Both the position numbers and the translations under genes were made by a program. The notes under the pieces were generated by a model that saw nothing but the letters and a program-made list of their open reading frames with translations, had not been told where the DNA came from and made no database searches. 64,000 nucleotides of DNA from Pelobates cultripes (lineage: Eukaryota; Chordata; Amphibia; Anura; Pelobatidae): positions 272,506,946 to 272,570,945 of the forward strand of contig OW240915.1 in assembly GCA_933207985.1 (NCBI GenBank). The letters are read 5' to 3'. Each line of letters begins with the position of its first letter. Position 1 is the stretch's first letter. This document shows positions 1 through 12,110 of the stretch, one piece after another.

Positions 1-1211
1 CGTAGGGCTTCACAGTGAGAGGAAAACTTCCTACAGTAAAAGAAATAGAGGAAACGTTTGTACACACAAGAAAACATTACCAAGATGTGAGTCTTGTATA
101 CTTTGTGTCTGAGTATGTGCATGTTAATATCCAGTAAGGTACTCTATGTAGCGTCCAAACAGGGCCTTTTCCTCTGCTTGTTTCTCGACTCACACTGGTG
201 ATAATGCATTTTGCATGAAAGACACGAGCTACTTGAATGTACCACAGTTTCCTCCTGCTATCTCCCGTGCTGCTATTCTTGTGGAAACCATTTCAGTACA
301 GTTAACACTATTATGCTGTATAAGTAATTCTCTTTTTACATGTTAACACCTGTGGATGCTGGCTAGTGAAAGAACAATACATCTGGGCATACAAAGATAT
401 CCTGTACATGGAATTCGTATTAGAAGTATTTCTAGAGCGATCTACTTTGTTTGCAATTGGCTTATTTTGTAACTATCACAGACGTGTGGAAAAATGAAAA
501 CATATGGAAGAGTTTTTAGGTAACCTGTGAAACCTCAATAATGGAAACATACAGAAACAGATTCATGCTGACATAAAAACTAAATATAACAAATTATAAA
601 CAAATCTGTGAATACTGAATGAACGTTTTAGGTGCTCTGCTCTAGTGTGGAGCCCTAGGTCTGTTTGCTTGTGTATGAGTTCTCTTTAATTCTGAGAGAG
701 AAAAATTATACATCCAATTACATCAATTGGACAGGTCACTTTATTACGCCATATTTATACAGCACAGATGGGATATTGCTGTGGGGGCAGTAGGAGGGAG
801 TTGAGTGGATGGTAGGAGGGAGCACGGTGCGCTTCATCCTGCCGGTCACTCCAATTTAGCTCCCCCCGGGCCGCTTGGGACGCCTTATGGACGTGCCAGC
901 ACTGTCTATAGTGCAAAACAGTAGGCCATAAATAAAACATTATAGTACACTCCTTAGTGGCTGCATTTGGTATATATCTATATTCCACATGCTTCAAATG
1001 TAGTAAGTTTAGGAATCCAATAGTTCAGGTTTTAAAGGATGCTGTAAATCCTTTACATAGGCTTACCAGTCATCATGTAACAGTACTTCTTTTCTGTAGT
1101 GACTAAAATGACTACATTACTGATGCTGTCGAGATTGGGTATCTCTTGAGAAAAACTGCACACTAAGCTCTATGAAAAAATAGTAATACTAGATAGCGAT
1201 GTGCTCCCTAA
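1..1211. other. Intergenic stretch, nothing recognised
   Basis: AT-rich sequence with short chance reading frames on both strands and one slightly GC-rich patch near 840-890. I recognise no exon, RNA gene or named repeat. Confidence 0.5.
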
Positions 1212-1401
1212 GTCTAAACCAGTGTTTCCCAACCCAGTCCTCAAGGCACACCTACCAGTCCAGGATTTAGGGATTACCCAGTTGTGTCTAAGGTGTTTTT
1301 ACAAAGAAGAAAAAAAACACCTTAGACACAACTGGGTAATCCCTAAATCCTGGACTGGTAGGTGTGCCTTGAGGACTGGGTTGGGAAACACTGGTCTAAA
1401 C
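1212..1401. mobile_element. hAT-type foldback MITE, nearly perfect palindrome
   Basis: The element is 1220-1393 (174 bp). Its left arm, 1220-1300, is the reverse complement of 1313-1393 with a loop of about 12 bases. The ends read CAGTGTTTCCCAACC, a typical hAT terminus, and it is flanked by the 8-bp target duplication gtctaaac at 1212-1219 and 1394-1401. It has no coding capacity and must have been moved by a transposase supplied in trans. Confidence 0.9.
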
Positions 1402-2351
1402 TATCAGTAAGGCCATAATCCTGCTGAATTGGTCCAGAACTAGTGTAGGGACATACATTGTTATACTGGAAAATGGCCATACAATAAGGATCAAAATACA
1501 CCAAATGAGATAACCCAAGATGTCCACTTCTTTAATGGGATACTTTACATTTGTGAGCTGCTAAAAAGCCCCAAAATGTTACATAAACCTTACACACGAT
1601 GAAGATATGCATTGGGAGAGTGCCTTGTTTAGGAGATTATATTTGAGCACAATTTCTTTTTAATATATTAGCATACATCAAGTTTATAAAACAAACAGGA
1701 AAAATGCAATGTGTATGTAAAACATATCAGAATATATGCGGGACTATTTATGAGGAAATGTACATGGTTGTACGCAGCATATTACATTAGGGTTGTATAC
1801 AGTCTTTCCAACTGTCCTGAATCTGGTGAGGCAGTACTGATTTCAGAATCCTGTGTTGTCATGTCAACTGTCCCCAGAATGGTAGAGTGAGAACATTAGG
1901 CTTATGTATTCTACTCTACTCTACATGCTAGATCCATTAACAGAATATTATAACAGTGCTTTGTCCATATTCTGTCCTTAAAGGACAACTGTCACTTGCA
2001 AAAATGCAGGAATACCACCGAGACTATCTGTTGATTTTCAAACACTGTCTGACGAAGGTGACCCAAGGCAAAAGGATCTTGTTATATTAAAGGTAGGGAT
2101 GAGTATTTTTTTCATTTTTAACATACACTTCAATTTAAAAAAAATCTATTTCCTTTTAAAATTTCATGAAAGTATTATTATATTATATAAAAGTAGTTTT
2201 AGGGTACAGTTGTTATTTAATGTGGCTAGCTAGTGTGATTGGCAGTTAGCCTGGCATGCGTTGATGTCTGTTCTTCTGGTGGAGCCTGCAATGTTAATAG
2301 ATGTGTATACCTGCAGACAACTGGAATCTAAACTTTACTTTAAAAAAATAT
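1402..2351. other. Intergenic stretch with a possible T2-like end
   Basis: Mostly unrecognised AT-rich DNA. A TTAAAGGAC motif near 1979 resembles a T2 terminus but no matching right end was found, so it may be a remnant or chance. Confidence 0.3.
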
Positions 2352-3364
2352 TGTGACGGACCGCCTGGCACCCCAACCGGGTGCCTCTGTCAGTCGATGC
2401 TCCTAGTGCTCACCAAGGACTCCAAGCACTCCACCAGACACCATCAGCACTGTGGACACACACAAACTGCCACAGCTTGGTTGCTCGTCGTCCTCCAGCC
2501 ACCCTGGACCCAAGACCAAAATCCAGCTTCCAGTGGGTGAACCTCTCCTACTCCAGAGAGTATAGCAGGAACAGCTAGTGATTATCCATAGGGGAGTATT
2601 GTGATATAGCAATCCCCAAGGTGAATATAGCTGTCCCGTCCACACATGAGATGAGGCTCTATGTTGAGGGTGAAGAAGAACTGATTTTAATGGTGCCACA
2701 CTTGGCCTTTTATGACAATCCCCATGCAAGGGGCACTCCCACGTGGACCTTGTTGGGAACTCTGTTACAAAGTCACAGACCAATAATAACAGTGTTACAA
2801 TGCGTGACACTCCCACATACAATAAAATAAGCTTTCCCTCTACTTAGGAGATAATTGAGTAAAGCACTATACTAAACTCAATTAAGTCCAAACACAAAAA
2901 ACACACATTTTTACAAAAACCCAAAAGTACCTTAAAACACATAAAATCCCAACAAAAGTTACATCCCCTGATAGCCCTGATCTGGGTGACCACCATATCC
3001 AAAACTCACCCAGATCAGTTCAGGACTTTCCTGCACGCATGATCCCATGCCCACAACGGTTCCATAGAATCGCAGCTAAGTGCTGCTGGGGGACCGACCG
3101 GGAACCGCGAAGTCTTCATGACAAAAATAGTTCAAGGGCATTTGCGGCTAAGTCCCCCTGAAGTCTATTCACAGTTTTGGTCCATGCGAATGTCCATCAG
3201 TGAGCTAGCGTTCAGTTTTACGGAAAGTGCAGAACCGGGGGGGGGGAGGGGGGAATAAAATATGGGTCTTTACAGTCGTTGACTTGGCCCGTAGTCTTTT
3301 GGCAATAGGCTGGCCAGCAGGCCCCTCCAAGCACCCGTGACGAGGTTCAGTTCGTCACAAATAT
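2347..3364. mobile_element. 1.0 kb inverted-repeat element, TGTGACG ends
   Basis: The unit 2352-3359 begins TGTGACGGAC and ends GTTCGTCACA, imperfect inverted termini, and is flanked by aatat on both sides (2347-2351 and 3360-3364). It is moderately GC-rich and holds only short, unconvincing reading frames. A segment near 2820-3010 resembles part of 56270-56430, which suggests a family. The superfamily is not clear to me. Confidence 0.6.
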
Positions 3365-3423
3365 GCATATTTAAAATGGTATATTTTTTTCTAATGATTA
3401 TAACCAGGTACATACAGAAATAA

Positions 3424-5073
3424 AAATTAGCCAAGCTCGGGGGCGGGGCCTGACAGCCAAGATGGCTGGTCGCACATTCTAAGAGCTCCTGCAAGAACGA
3501 GCAAAAGAATGCTAGCACCGAGCAAACCACAAGCGTCAGCAGAAAACGGAGTACAGGAACGAATACAAGAAGACAAGAGCAATAAAGTGATACCAACCCG
3601 ACACCGGAGCGCCGCGGAAAAGCCTGAACCGGCCATGCAGCCTAAAACAGAGCAAAGCACGGGGCCCGGGGAGTCAGCCGATCACCCGGCACGGGACGAG
3701 CCCACAAATGAGGACACATTACAGCCCTGCAACCCCCCCCCCCCATGGACCGGTGGGAGACATGCCGGTCCTCGCTGGGGACGAATACCCCTGCATTAAT
3801 GCCTGCTCAAGCACCAAAAACCTCAACCAAACGGGACCGCCAGGGCCCAGCCAAAATGGCCGCACAGGCGCAGCCCAGAACTAAGCATACCCTCACTCAG
3901 CCACCCAAACACATGCTAGAGTTTTTTGACCGGCTCTGCGACTACTTCTAGAAGAAGCTTATAGGACCACTGTAGTGCCAGGGAAACATACTCATTTTCC
4001 TGGCACTATAGTGCCCTGAGGGTGCCCCCACCCTCAGGGCACTGAGGGTGCGGCGGGCGGTGGCACCCAAGCTGTCACACATCAGGGCGGGATCCGCTGG
4101 CGTTCCGAAATAGCCTACCATCCAGCGGATTCAGCAGCAGCCGACCCCCACAGGGCAACCCAGCATAGAAGAAATCACACCACTTACCGAAATACTAGCC
4201 AGGTTGCCCAGCAAGCCAAAACTCGCCGAACATGCCGCCGGACCAGGGCAGTCTGGAAAAGCCAGCGGCAGGAGAAAGGGAGCTCAGGAACAGACATGCC
4301 TGCGGACGATAAGGACACACATCCTAACAAAACTAAGTGGAGTTGCAGCTGCCCACCACAACAGCCTAGCAGGGAATAGTTGAGGCCCTGGCTGCAGGCG
4401 TCGGATGAACACACCTCAGCACAGTGCACCTCTTCCCTGCTGCAGAGACTCTAATCTTATCCAGTCACCCCTTCACTGCAGGGAAAGATCGGAGGTAGCC
4501 CTATATACCTTTGGGCACCAGGAGCATTCAGTGAGGATAGTCTTATTGGACAAATTAACAATGCACAGCTTGTTTAAAATCTACACTTATTAGCAATTTC
4601 TCGGTGAGGTCACATACCTGCATAGACTCACATTAAGATACATGATGATTATTAAATGCTGGGTTACAAATATATGACAAACCTAGGAGAGATGCCTATA
4701 TACCTACACTAAATACGACTAATACAAAGCGTAGCCACACTAGCCTGACTTCTTACCTAGCATTGAATACCTGCATTACACAAGTTGATACTAGACCACC
4801 ACACGCACTGACCAAGCCTGCGTACAAAGCAACTTACACTAAAGTTGAGGTTCTAATGTTAACAATTTTGTGTTATATTATAACAATACCTAAGCAACGT
4901 AAATCCACTCTGTTTATAGCCCCCCAAAAACGTGCTTGTTTTACCATGTACCTCTATGCATAATTGTTTTAATATGCTGGAGGACTGCCTTTGGGGTACC
5001 TCACATGCGAATGTTATAATCTTACGAACAACAAAAATAAATAATTAAAAAAAAACTAAATTAGCCAAGCTCG
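3424..5073 (+). mobile_element. L1-derived insertion, internally deleted, with poly(A) tail and TSD
   Basis: The insertion 3440-5057 is flanked by the 16-bp duplication aaattagccaagctcg (3424-3439 and 5058-5073) and ends in an A-rich tail, the signature of LINE-driven retroposition. It opens with a GC-rich leader (gggcggggcctgacagccaa), and 3509-3799 is an open frame resembling the low-complexity N-terminus of an L1 ORF1. The endonuclease and reverse transcriptase are missing. A T2 fragment is embedded at 3961-4040. Confidence 0.75.
3961..4040 (-). repeat. T2/Kolobok terminal fragment inside the L1-derived insertion
   Basis: About 80 bp starting ggaccactgtagtgccagg match, in reverse complement, the right end of the T2 element at 38825-39303, including the ccctgagggtgcccccaccc segment. 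The outer TTAA is lost. Confidence 0.7.
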
Positions 5074-6674
5074 TGCAAACATGTCCATAGAGAGCTAAAT
5101 AGGGGACACTGATGACAAATTGGTCCTAAATAGAGTTTACCTGTGCACAACCTTTGCATTACTTTTGCAACCCTACAGAAATACATGAGAATTTCAAAAC
5201 TGCTCTGCTCCTTAAATATCACAAAATTTGCCATAGGCTTGGCCATTAAGGTGTTAACAAATCTGCACCCTAACTGTTTATTGTAATGAATGCTAAGCAT
5301 CAGCTTTGACAGCATGACTGTTTATTTGATTGTCAATAGGCATTGTTGTATATAATAAAAGGATTTACAATATAAGAACGGCAAAGGTTGTTGTGAGTAC
5401 TGTACTCCCGAGATTTATCTTGAACTGAAATATAGAAAAAATAAGTCAAGCAATCTCCAATGCATTACTTGATGTCAAAGCTAAAGGGATTCTGCTACAC
5501 ACTGTAATCCGACAGCTGTTAGTACAAATCAATTAGTCAACTGAGTGTTTTTAAAGAAGAGAATGTAGAGGAACATAGGAAGTTAGGGTAGATAAAACTT
5601 AAGCATTTTCTGTGCTGAAAGACGGTCATTATTATGTGGCTCGGTAATGAAGTTGCTAGACAGCATATTGTTTTTGTTCAGATTATTATTTTTATTTGGC
5701 CTAGTAGCCACATTATTTTGGCAACCTGTTAGTTTTATTTGGATTATTATTATTTTATACCACTATTATTCTTACATGTCTTCCAAATACCTATAAAGTC
5801 CAAATTGTTCATTAAAACTTTTGAAATGTGATGTGATGATAGAGACTTACCTTGCTCTTTGGTAAGCATGGATATTAAAAAAAAAAATCTTCTCCCTAAT
5901 TGCTCAATCTACATATGTGCTACTTAGTCTGTGATGCTATTATATGACTTATATTCAGCTTTTTTTACAAGAGAAGTCAATCAGTTTGAAACCAGTTGTC
6001 TCATAGATGTGAAACTAGAGCTCGTATCCATGTTTGTCACCATCATCCATGGACACGTTTGTAGTCACTAAAATGGCCGTCGCTAATGTTAGCATTTAAA
6101 AAAAATAGTTGAAATAATAATCTGTCAGATACATTTTATCTCACTGGGCACATAATGAAGAAATAAAAAAGTAGAAACCATTTGCTCACTGCATAAGGGC
6201 ATATCGGAACTTGACTCCATAATAAGGACACCGGAATCCACACTATAAGTAGATTGATAGCGCAAAGAGACAAATTGGTAGATTTAATGAAGAAATTAAA
6301 ATGAAAAGGTCCCTCCTGATTAGCAGTTACTTGTGCCATGAACACAGTAATAAGTGTGACAGGCTTTTAGCTACAATGATCCAGCAATGCAAGCAACAAT
6401 TTGGTGTCAGATAAAACAGTAACCATGCTCTACCATCTGGTGAAATAGAAGACATTCTGTGAGTACTATACTACCCTTCACAGCCTTCAAAGTGTAGAAG
6501 CAGGCTTTAATCTAAGACGTGAGTGGATTCTGAGATACCTAGACCAGTCCACCTTTGATACATTTCCAGAGAGAGTGTGGATATCGTCGGGATACTTGGG
6601 TTCTGAAGGCATCACCAATTTGGAAGTCCTCTGATGCACACAACCTCTACCTCAATTGTGGCAAGATTTTCTCA
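5074..6674. other. Intergenic stretch, nothing recognised
   Basis: AT-rich DNA up to the assembly gap. Reading frames are short and have no recognisable domain. Confidence 0.5.
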
Positions 6675-6774
6675 NNNNNNNNNNNNNNNNNNNNNNNNNN
6701 NNNNNNNNNNNNNNNNNNNNNNNNNNNNNNNNNNNNNNNNNNNNNNNNNNNNNNNNNNNNNNNNNNNNNNNNNN
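6675..6774. other. Assembly gap of 100 N
   Basis: Exactly 100 N, a common placeholder for a gap of unknown size. It directly precedes a long CA-rich tandem repeat, so the true repeat array may be longer than shown. Confidence 0.98.
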
Positions 6775-8078
6775 TAAAGCATACTCACACATAGACACAG
6801 ACAATCTTACTGATGCACACAAATAGGCTCATTGACAGACAATCTCAATGACACACACAGGGAAGGTTACTGGCAGACACACAAATTTAGTACAGACAAA
6901 CACTGATACACACACAAGCTTACTACAGACAAGCTCACTGTTTCACACACACACACTCACTACAGACAAGCTCACTGATGCGCACACACTCTCCCTACAG
7001 ACAAGCCCATTGACACACACATGCTCCCTACAGAAGAGCTCACTAACACAGATTCATTACAGACAAGCTCACTGACACACACATGCTCACTACAGACAAG
7101 CTCACTGACACACACGCTCACTACAGACAAGCTCACTGACACATATGGTCACTACAGACAAACTCACTGACACACGCGCTCACTACAGACAAGCTCACTG
7201 ACACATATGGTCACTACAGACAAGCTCACTGACACACACGCTCACTGACACACACGCTCACTGACACACACGCTCACTGACACACACGCTCACTACAGAC
7301 AAGCTCACTGACACACACGCTCACTACAGACAAGCCCACGATCACACCCATACTCCTTACAGACAAGAGCTCACTAACACACACATATGATCCCTACAGA
7401 CAAGCTCACTGACACACATACAAGCTCACTCACTAGCAGGCACACACACACAAACTCACTAGCAGGCACACACACACAGAGGCTCCCTCACTAAAAGATG
7501 CGCACACACACACACAGAAGCAGACAGTCACTGGCACCAAGGCAAACATCCACACATACAGACAGGCAGACAGCCACACACACACACACAGGCAGACAGT
7601 TACACACACACAGTCACACACACACACACAGTCACACAGTCACACACACAGACAGACACACAGACATTCACACACAGACAGTAACATACACAAGCAGACA
7701 GACACACACTCAGTCACACACACACAGGCAGTCACACACACAGTCCCACGCACACACAGACAGTCACAGACAGTCACACACACAGACAGTCACACACACA
7801 CACAGTCACACAGACAGTCACAGTCACACACACACACAGTCACAGTCACACACACACAGACAGTCACAGACAGTCACACACACAGACACACACACACACA
7901 GTCACACACACACAGTCCCACACACACAGACAGTCACAGTCACACACACACAGACAGTCACACACACACACAGACAGACAGTCACAGTCACACACTCACA
8001 GGCAGTCACACACACACAGACACTCACAGGCAGTCACACACACACACAGACACTCACAGGCAGTCACACACAGACACA
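6775..8078. repeat. CA-rich tandem repeat array (mini- and microsatellite)
   Basis: The first part repeats a unit of roughly 30 bp built from gctcactacagacaagctc and actgacacacac. The second part, from about 7500, is (CA)n mixed with cagtcacag and gacagtcac units. An apparent 194-residue frame through it (His, Thr and Gln only) is a by-product of the repeat. Confidence 0.95.
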
Positions 8079-8080
8079 CT

Positions 8081-8450
8081 GACCTCCTTCTTCCCTCCTG
8101 CTTGGAGTTCCTGGAGGCTTGTTGTTGGGGAAGCAGGGACTCCTTCCTGCTTCCCATGCTGCAATTAGCCGGGCCCTGCCGCATAGTAAGCTCCGCCCCC
8201 GCCGCACGCCAAGCCCCGCCCCCACCGCACAGTAAGCTCCGCCCCCGCCGCAATTTTTTTTTTTTAAATGATCCCGGGCGGCCATGTGTGAGCCGGCCGC
8301 CTGGCTCCCCCTGCTCCCATGGGGCTCTGTGCGGCCACACAGCTCACACACGGCCGCCGGGATCACAGGAGCTGTCAGACCGGCCCCAGGTGCCGCGGCC
8401 CACCGGGAAATTTCCCGGTATCCCGGTGGGCCAGTCCGGCCCTGATAGAA
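8081..8450. repeat. GC-rich repeat with internal 23-bp triplication
   Basis: This block is far more GC-rich than its surroundings. Three tandem copies of a unit like gtaagctccgcccccgccgca lie at about 8184-8252, and 8270-8310 pairs loosely with 8335-8370 as an inverted repeat. It is probably part of an interspersed element, since the same closing gggccagtccggccctg style is common in such repeats, but I cannot name the family. Confidence 0.5.
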
Positions 8451-8459
8451 ACAGTAAAT

Positions 8460-8880
8460 AAATCTTTTAGAGGAGGAGACCACATTTCTAAAATAGGAAG
8501 AGAAGAAATGAAATGGGTACATAGGCTAAAAACATTGGAACTATATGGGTTAAATATAGAATTTGATCTTTTTCATTTTTATAATATGTGAGAATAATTT
8601 TAAACTTCAACACTATGCATAATATCTTTTTCTTTTCCAGAAATTTTTAGGAATTTTTTTTTTTTGTATTCCTCTGTTTTTAATTAGTTGTTTATATTAT
8701 ATTTCAAAATTCAAATGTGAATATGTTTGTTTATTATACTATGTTTATAGTTGTTATACTGGTATGTATTTTTTATAAAGATTTGTATTTCTATGAAGAT
8801 ATGGATTGTAACTTTATATTATGCCTAACATTTGTTTAGTAGATCTTCCTCTGGTTAATATACTCAGTGTCTAAGAAAGA
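8460..8880. other. AT-rich stretch, nothing recognised
   Basis: No exon or named repeat seen between the GC-rich block and the next interspersed repeat. Confidence 0.4.
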
Positions 8881-9745
8881 AGCTATTCAGACATTGACCT
8901 ATCAGCAAGCCATTTTCGCGGACTTATTTGGGCGAACACGCCCCTTTTTAGGACTTATAATGGGACTGTGGTGTGTAATGAGCTGATTTGATGAAGCCGA
9001 ACCCCTCGGCGAAACGCGTCATCGCGCGCTGACGTCATTACGCTAACCGGCCATTAAGCCCCGTCTCCCGGAAGTGTTTGGAATCAGGAAGTCTTTCGGT
9101 ACACAGAGACTCTGTATAGCCGGCGCCGAAATAGAGACAGCACAGACCAGCACCAATCATATGGAGGAGAACAGATAAATAGGGACTTACCTGCCTGTTA
9201 TAGCGATTTTTAAAGAAGCAATAAAGGATTTGACTTCACCACAGTTTCCAGCTTATATTATTGCAAAGGAAGCCAATAAAGTTTAGAGCAGACTTGATTG
9301 CTCTACCCTTGTGAGTGTTTTTGATTCATATTTTCTTTACATTTATTTATTAACATATTACCCTATGATTGTGTATTTCCCTTCTCTCTTTGAGACACAT
9401 ATTGGATTGCTGACAGAAGTTTTAAAGCAAATTCCATAATTGGGAAAGCTAAGTATTGTCTTTTTGCACAAAATTTGTTGCACAAAGAAATATTTTGGTT
9501 TGCACATTTTGTATATTTATATATTTAAGTGTGTTGCACATTGATGCACTTGATCACTTTAGCTGCACAGCATTGCACAAATTATTTTCACTATTTAAAA
9601 TTACTTTGAGTCTTAAGGGCACAGCACACTTTATTTTTACATTGTCTTAATATAGGTGATTGAGCTTTTTTCACTATATATAGTGCTGCTTATTAGTAAA
9701 TATTGTTGTCTTATAATTCAGCGCCATAATATTACTTGTGTGGTT
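8880..9745 (+). repeat. Interspersed repeat with GAAACGCGT motif
   Basis: A GC-rich core at 8985-9065 includes cctcggcgaaacgcgtc and is followed by AT-rich DNA ending near a cagcgccataat motif. Two other places in the window (about 11990-12560 and 39692-40863) share the gcgtttcg core and an agcgc end. Limits are approximate. Confidence 0.45.
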
Positions 9746-9765
9746 TATCATCTTACACAGTTTAA

Positions 9766-9905
9766 CAAGGTTATTTACTAAAGTGAGAATTCAAAGTGAT
9801 TTTTTAAATTTAAAGCCAGACTAGCTGAATGGAAAGGCTGACTTAGGTAATTTTTCCATTTTGGCCCTAAATTTGAATTTCTCGTTGAATTCTCACTTCA
9901 GCCTT
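9766..9905. repeat. Short imperfect inverted-repeat MITE, 'tttactaaagtgagaattc' family, copy 1
   Basis: It begins gttatttactaaagtgagaa and ends with the reverse complement gaattctcactt. Related copies are at 15950-16078, 55430-55552 and 60462-60590. No coding capacity. Confidence 0.65.
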
Positions 9906-10268
9906 TGCGACGTGGTGCTGCACCACCAGAAAGAGGAATATTGCTACTATGCTGCATGTTACTTCAGAATCAATATTCCATAGTAACTCCCTTTATGTCA
10001 AAGTGGAAGGAAATCTCCTCTTAGAAGAAGAATAGAGCAATATGATAAAACAAGACTCTTAAATGCTAATTGTGTACAAAAAGGTGTCATACAAGCTATT
10101 AAAAACCAATGGTATTACTCATCACAGTCCCTCTATGCTATATTCATCACAATACCAGGTTCCCCAATATGTTATTAGCAACTGCCCAACCACTAGGCTT
10201 TTGTGACAGAGTGGACATGCCGTACATTGGCAATGGCAGGTGGGGGCATGAGGGAGGTTTTAAACTTC

Positions 10269-10421
10269 CCTTATACCAGGGGTGCCCAAAGGTAGATCCC
10301 AGATGTATAAAAAACTACAGCTTCCATTATATTTTGTCATTATAAAGGCATGGAAAGCATAATAGGAGGTGTAGTTCTACAAAATCTGGGGATTTACCTT
10401 TTGGGCACCCCTGCCTTATAC
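10269..10421. mobile_element. hAT-type MITE, 137 bp
   Basis: The element 10277-10413 has inverted termini CAGGGGTGCCCAAA and TTTGGGCACCCCTG and is flanked by the 8-bp duplication ccttatac (10269-10276 and 10414-10421). This is diagnostic of hAT transposition. Confidence 0.9.
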
Positions 10422-11987
10422 TAAAGTAGGCTATAGGCGTTTTAAAATGATTTGCCTGCTAGCTAGTAATGCTGGCAGTGGCCAAATAATAAAAAAAAGA
10501 TTTATCAACAGCTTTTAGCTGTCAAATCTGATAGGCCAATTAAACGTGTGATGTGCGCCCATTGAATGTAAATTGAATTGCCAAAGTCTGTATTTTCAAT
10601 GTAAAAGATAGACTCCAGGTTTGATGTGAGAACCAATATTCTTCTGCCTCCAAAAAAAAAAACCATTTAATTGCTGGAATTAAATCGATCCAAACCATTA
10701 AGTGACTTAGAAAAAGTTGAAAAACTACAGATACCCGCGATTGGCTACATTGTATTAGGCCCAATTCATTTAGGCATGACAGGTGCAATGTTAGAGGACT
10801 TCTATATGACTTGTATTTCACACTGCCACCTAGTGTTCTATTTAGAGATTACAATATTGATTCAATTTTATTTTATTATTTAGTTGATGTAATTAAAAAA
10901 AAACTAAACAAAATTAGACATGTGTTTTTGCCAAAAATGTTTAATTTACTTTTTCAAAATGTCTATGGTAAAGTAGGAAAATAGGGGATATATGAACACA
11001 ATAGTGGGGCTATACAGTGTCCATAAAAAATCTTAACAAAAACAATAAAAAATATATTATTAGGTTAAAAAAAATATAGAGGAAATCTATGCACTTTCAG
11101 ACATCCATAACTGGTAAAGCTCATTTTATGGTTATAGCTTTTTGATTCTATAGGTATTGTATGCCAGTTTTCACACCATTGTACGCCAATAACACTGGTT
11201 TTCATTTTTAAACAGATTGACTATATGTCTCTACACTCTGTAACTGCATAGATACATAAATTACACTTTTGCATTATCTGTATGAATTCATCAACACTGT
11301 ATGTCGATAATGGTCTGAAAGTGCTGGACTAATAATGGATGATACACAATGACTCACAGCACAATTACCAAGGCCAGATTTCCAAATAGGCAGAGAAGGT
11401 AACTGCCTACAGTTGCATGTCCACTAGGAGACACCTGTTTGCAACACTTATAATGTGCCTTTTTTGGAACTTAAGTGAGCTGGTGGGATGATAAGTAGAA
11501 TGGGCCTTGGACAGTGTCCTCTGTAGTCCAGATAGTAGAGCTCTGGAAACAGATTTAGAGGAGTAAAACTTAGTTCTGTCCCAGCTCTCCAGTGTCTGTG
11601 TATAAGGCTGGACAGGAAGCGGAAGGCATGTGACCCCTGGCAGCCTGTCACACAGGAAGTGCCTTGCAGGGGTAGCTGGGACATCAGTGAGTGATGCACA
11701 CTGTATAACAGCTACTGCTGCTCTGCTATCAATCATAGAAGAGTGATTGCAAAATCATGTTGTTGTTTTTTTTTAATGTTATACATAAGCAAACCTTGGC
11801 ACAGTTAAACAGTGATATGCTTTAAGCACTCAAAGCCAAAATCTAAAAAAAACTCTTTACTGTAATCCTAGGTTTAACACTTCTTAAAAAATAAACACCC
11901 CCTGTAACCCAATATTAAATGTATCCTACTCTATCCCTAAATGCAATAATCCTAAAAATAATTTATGCCACAACTGTAACAACTCTT
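10422..11987. other. Intergenic stretch, nothing recognised
   Basis: AT-rich, with a modestly GC-richer part at 11340-11740 whose reading frames are short on both strands. No gene supported. Confidence 0.45.
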
Positions 11988-12110
11988 AAAACACAGTCTC
12001 TCCACACAAGCACTACGCGTTTCGACCCCACTTGGGTCTTCCTCAGGTGCAGCTGAGAAAGACCCAACTGGGGTTGAAACGTGTAGTGCTTGTGAAGAGA
12101 GACTGTGTGG
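11988..12110. repeat. Imperfect palindrome with gcgtttcgacc motif
   Basis: The left arm, about 11990-12040 (actacgcgtttcgacccc), pairs with about 12056-12108 (ggggttgaaacgtgtagt) around a short loop containing cctcaggtgcagctgag. It belongs with the GAAACGCGT repeats at 8.9 and 40.0 kb. Confidence 0.6.

Noticed and set aside
2403..2822. A 139-residue minus-strand frame
   Set aside because: Lies wholly within the non-coding inverted-repeat element and shows no family motif.
6775..7440. Regular repeats with spacer-like intervals, considered as a CRISPR array
   Set aside because: Units are tandem and low complexity without unique spacers, and the sequence is from a vertebrate genome.
7498..8082. 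A 194-residue open frame rich in His, Thr and Gln
   Set aside because: It is a translation of the CA-rich tandem repeat; no start context, domain or codon signal.
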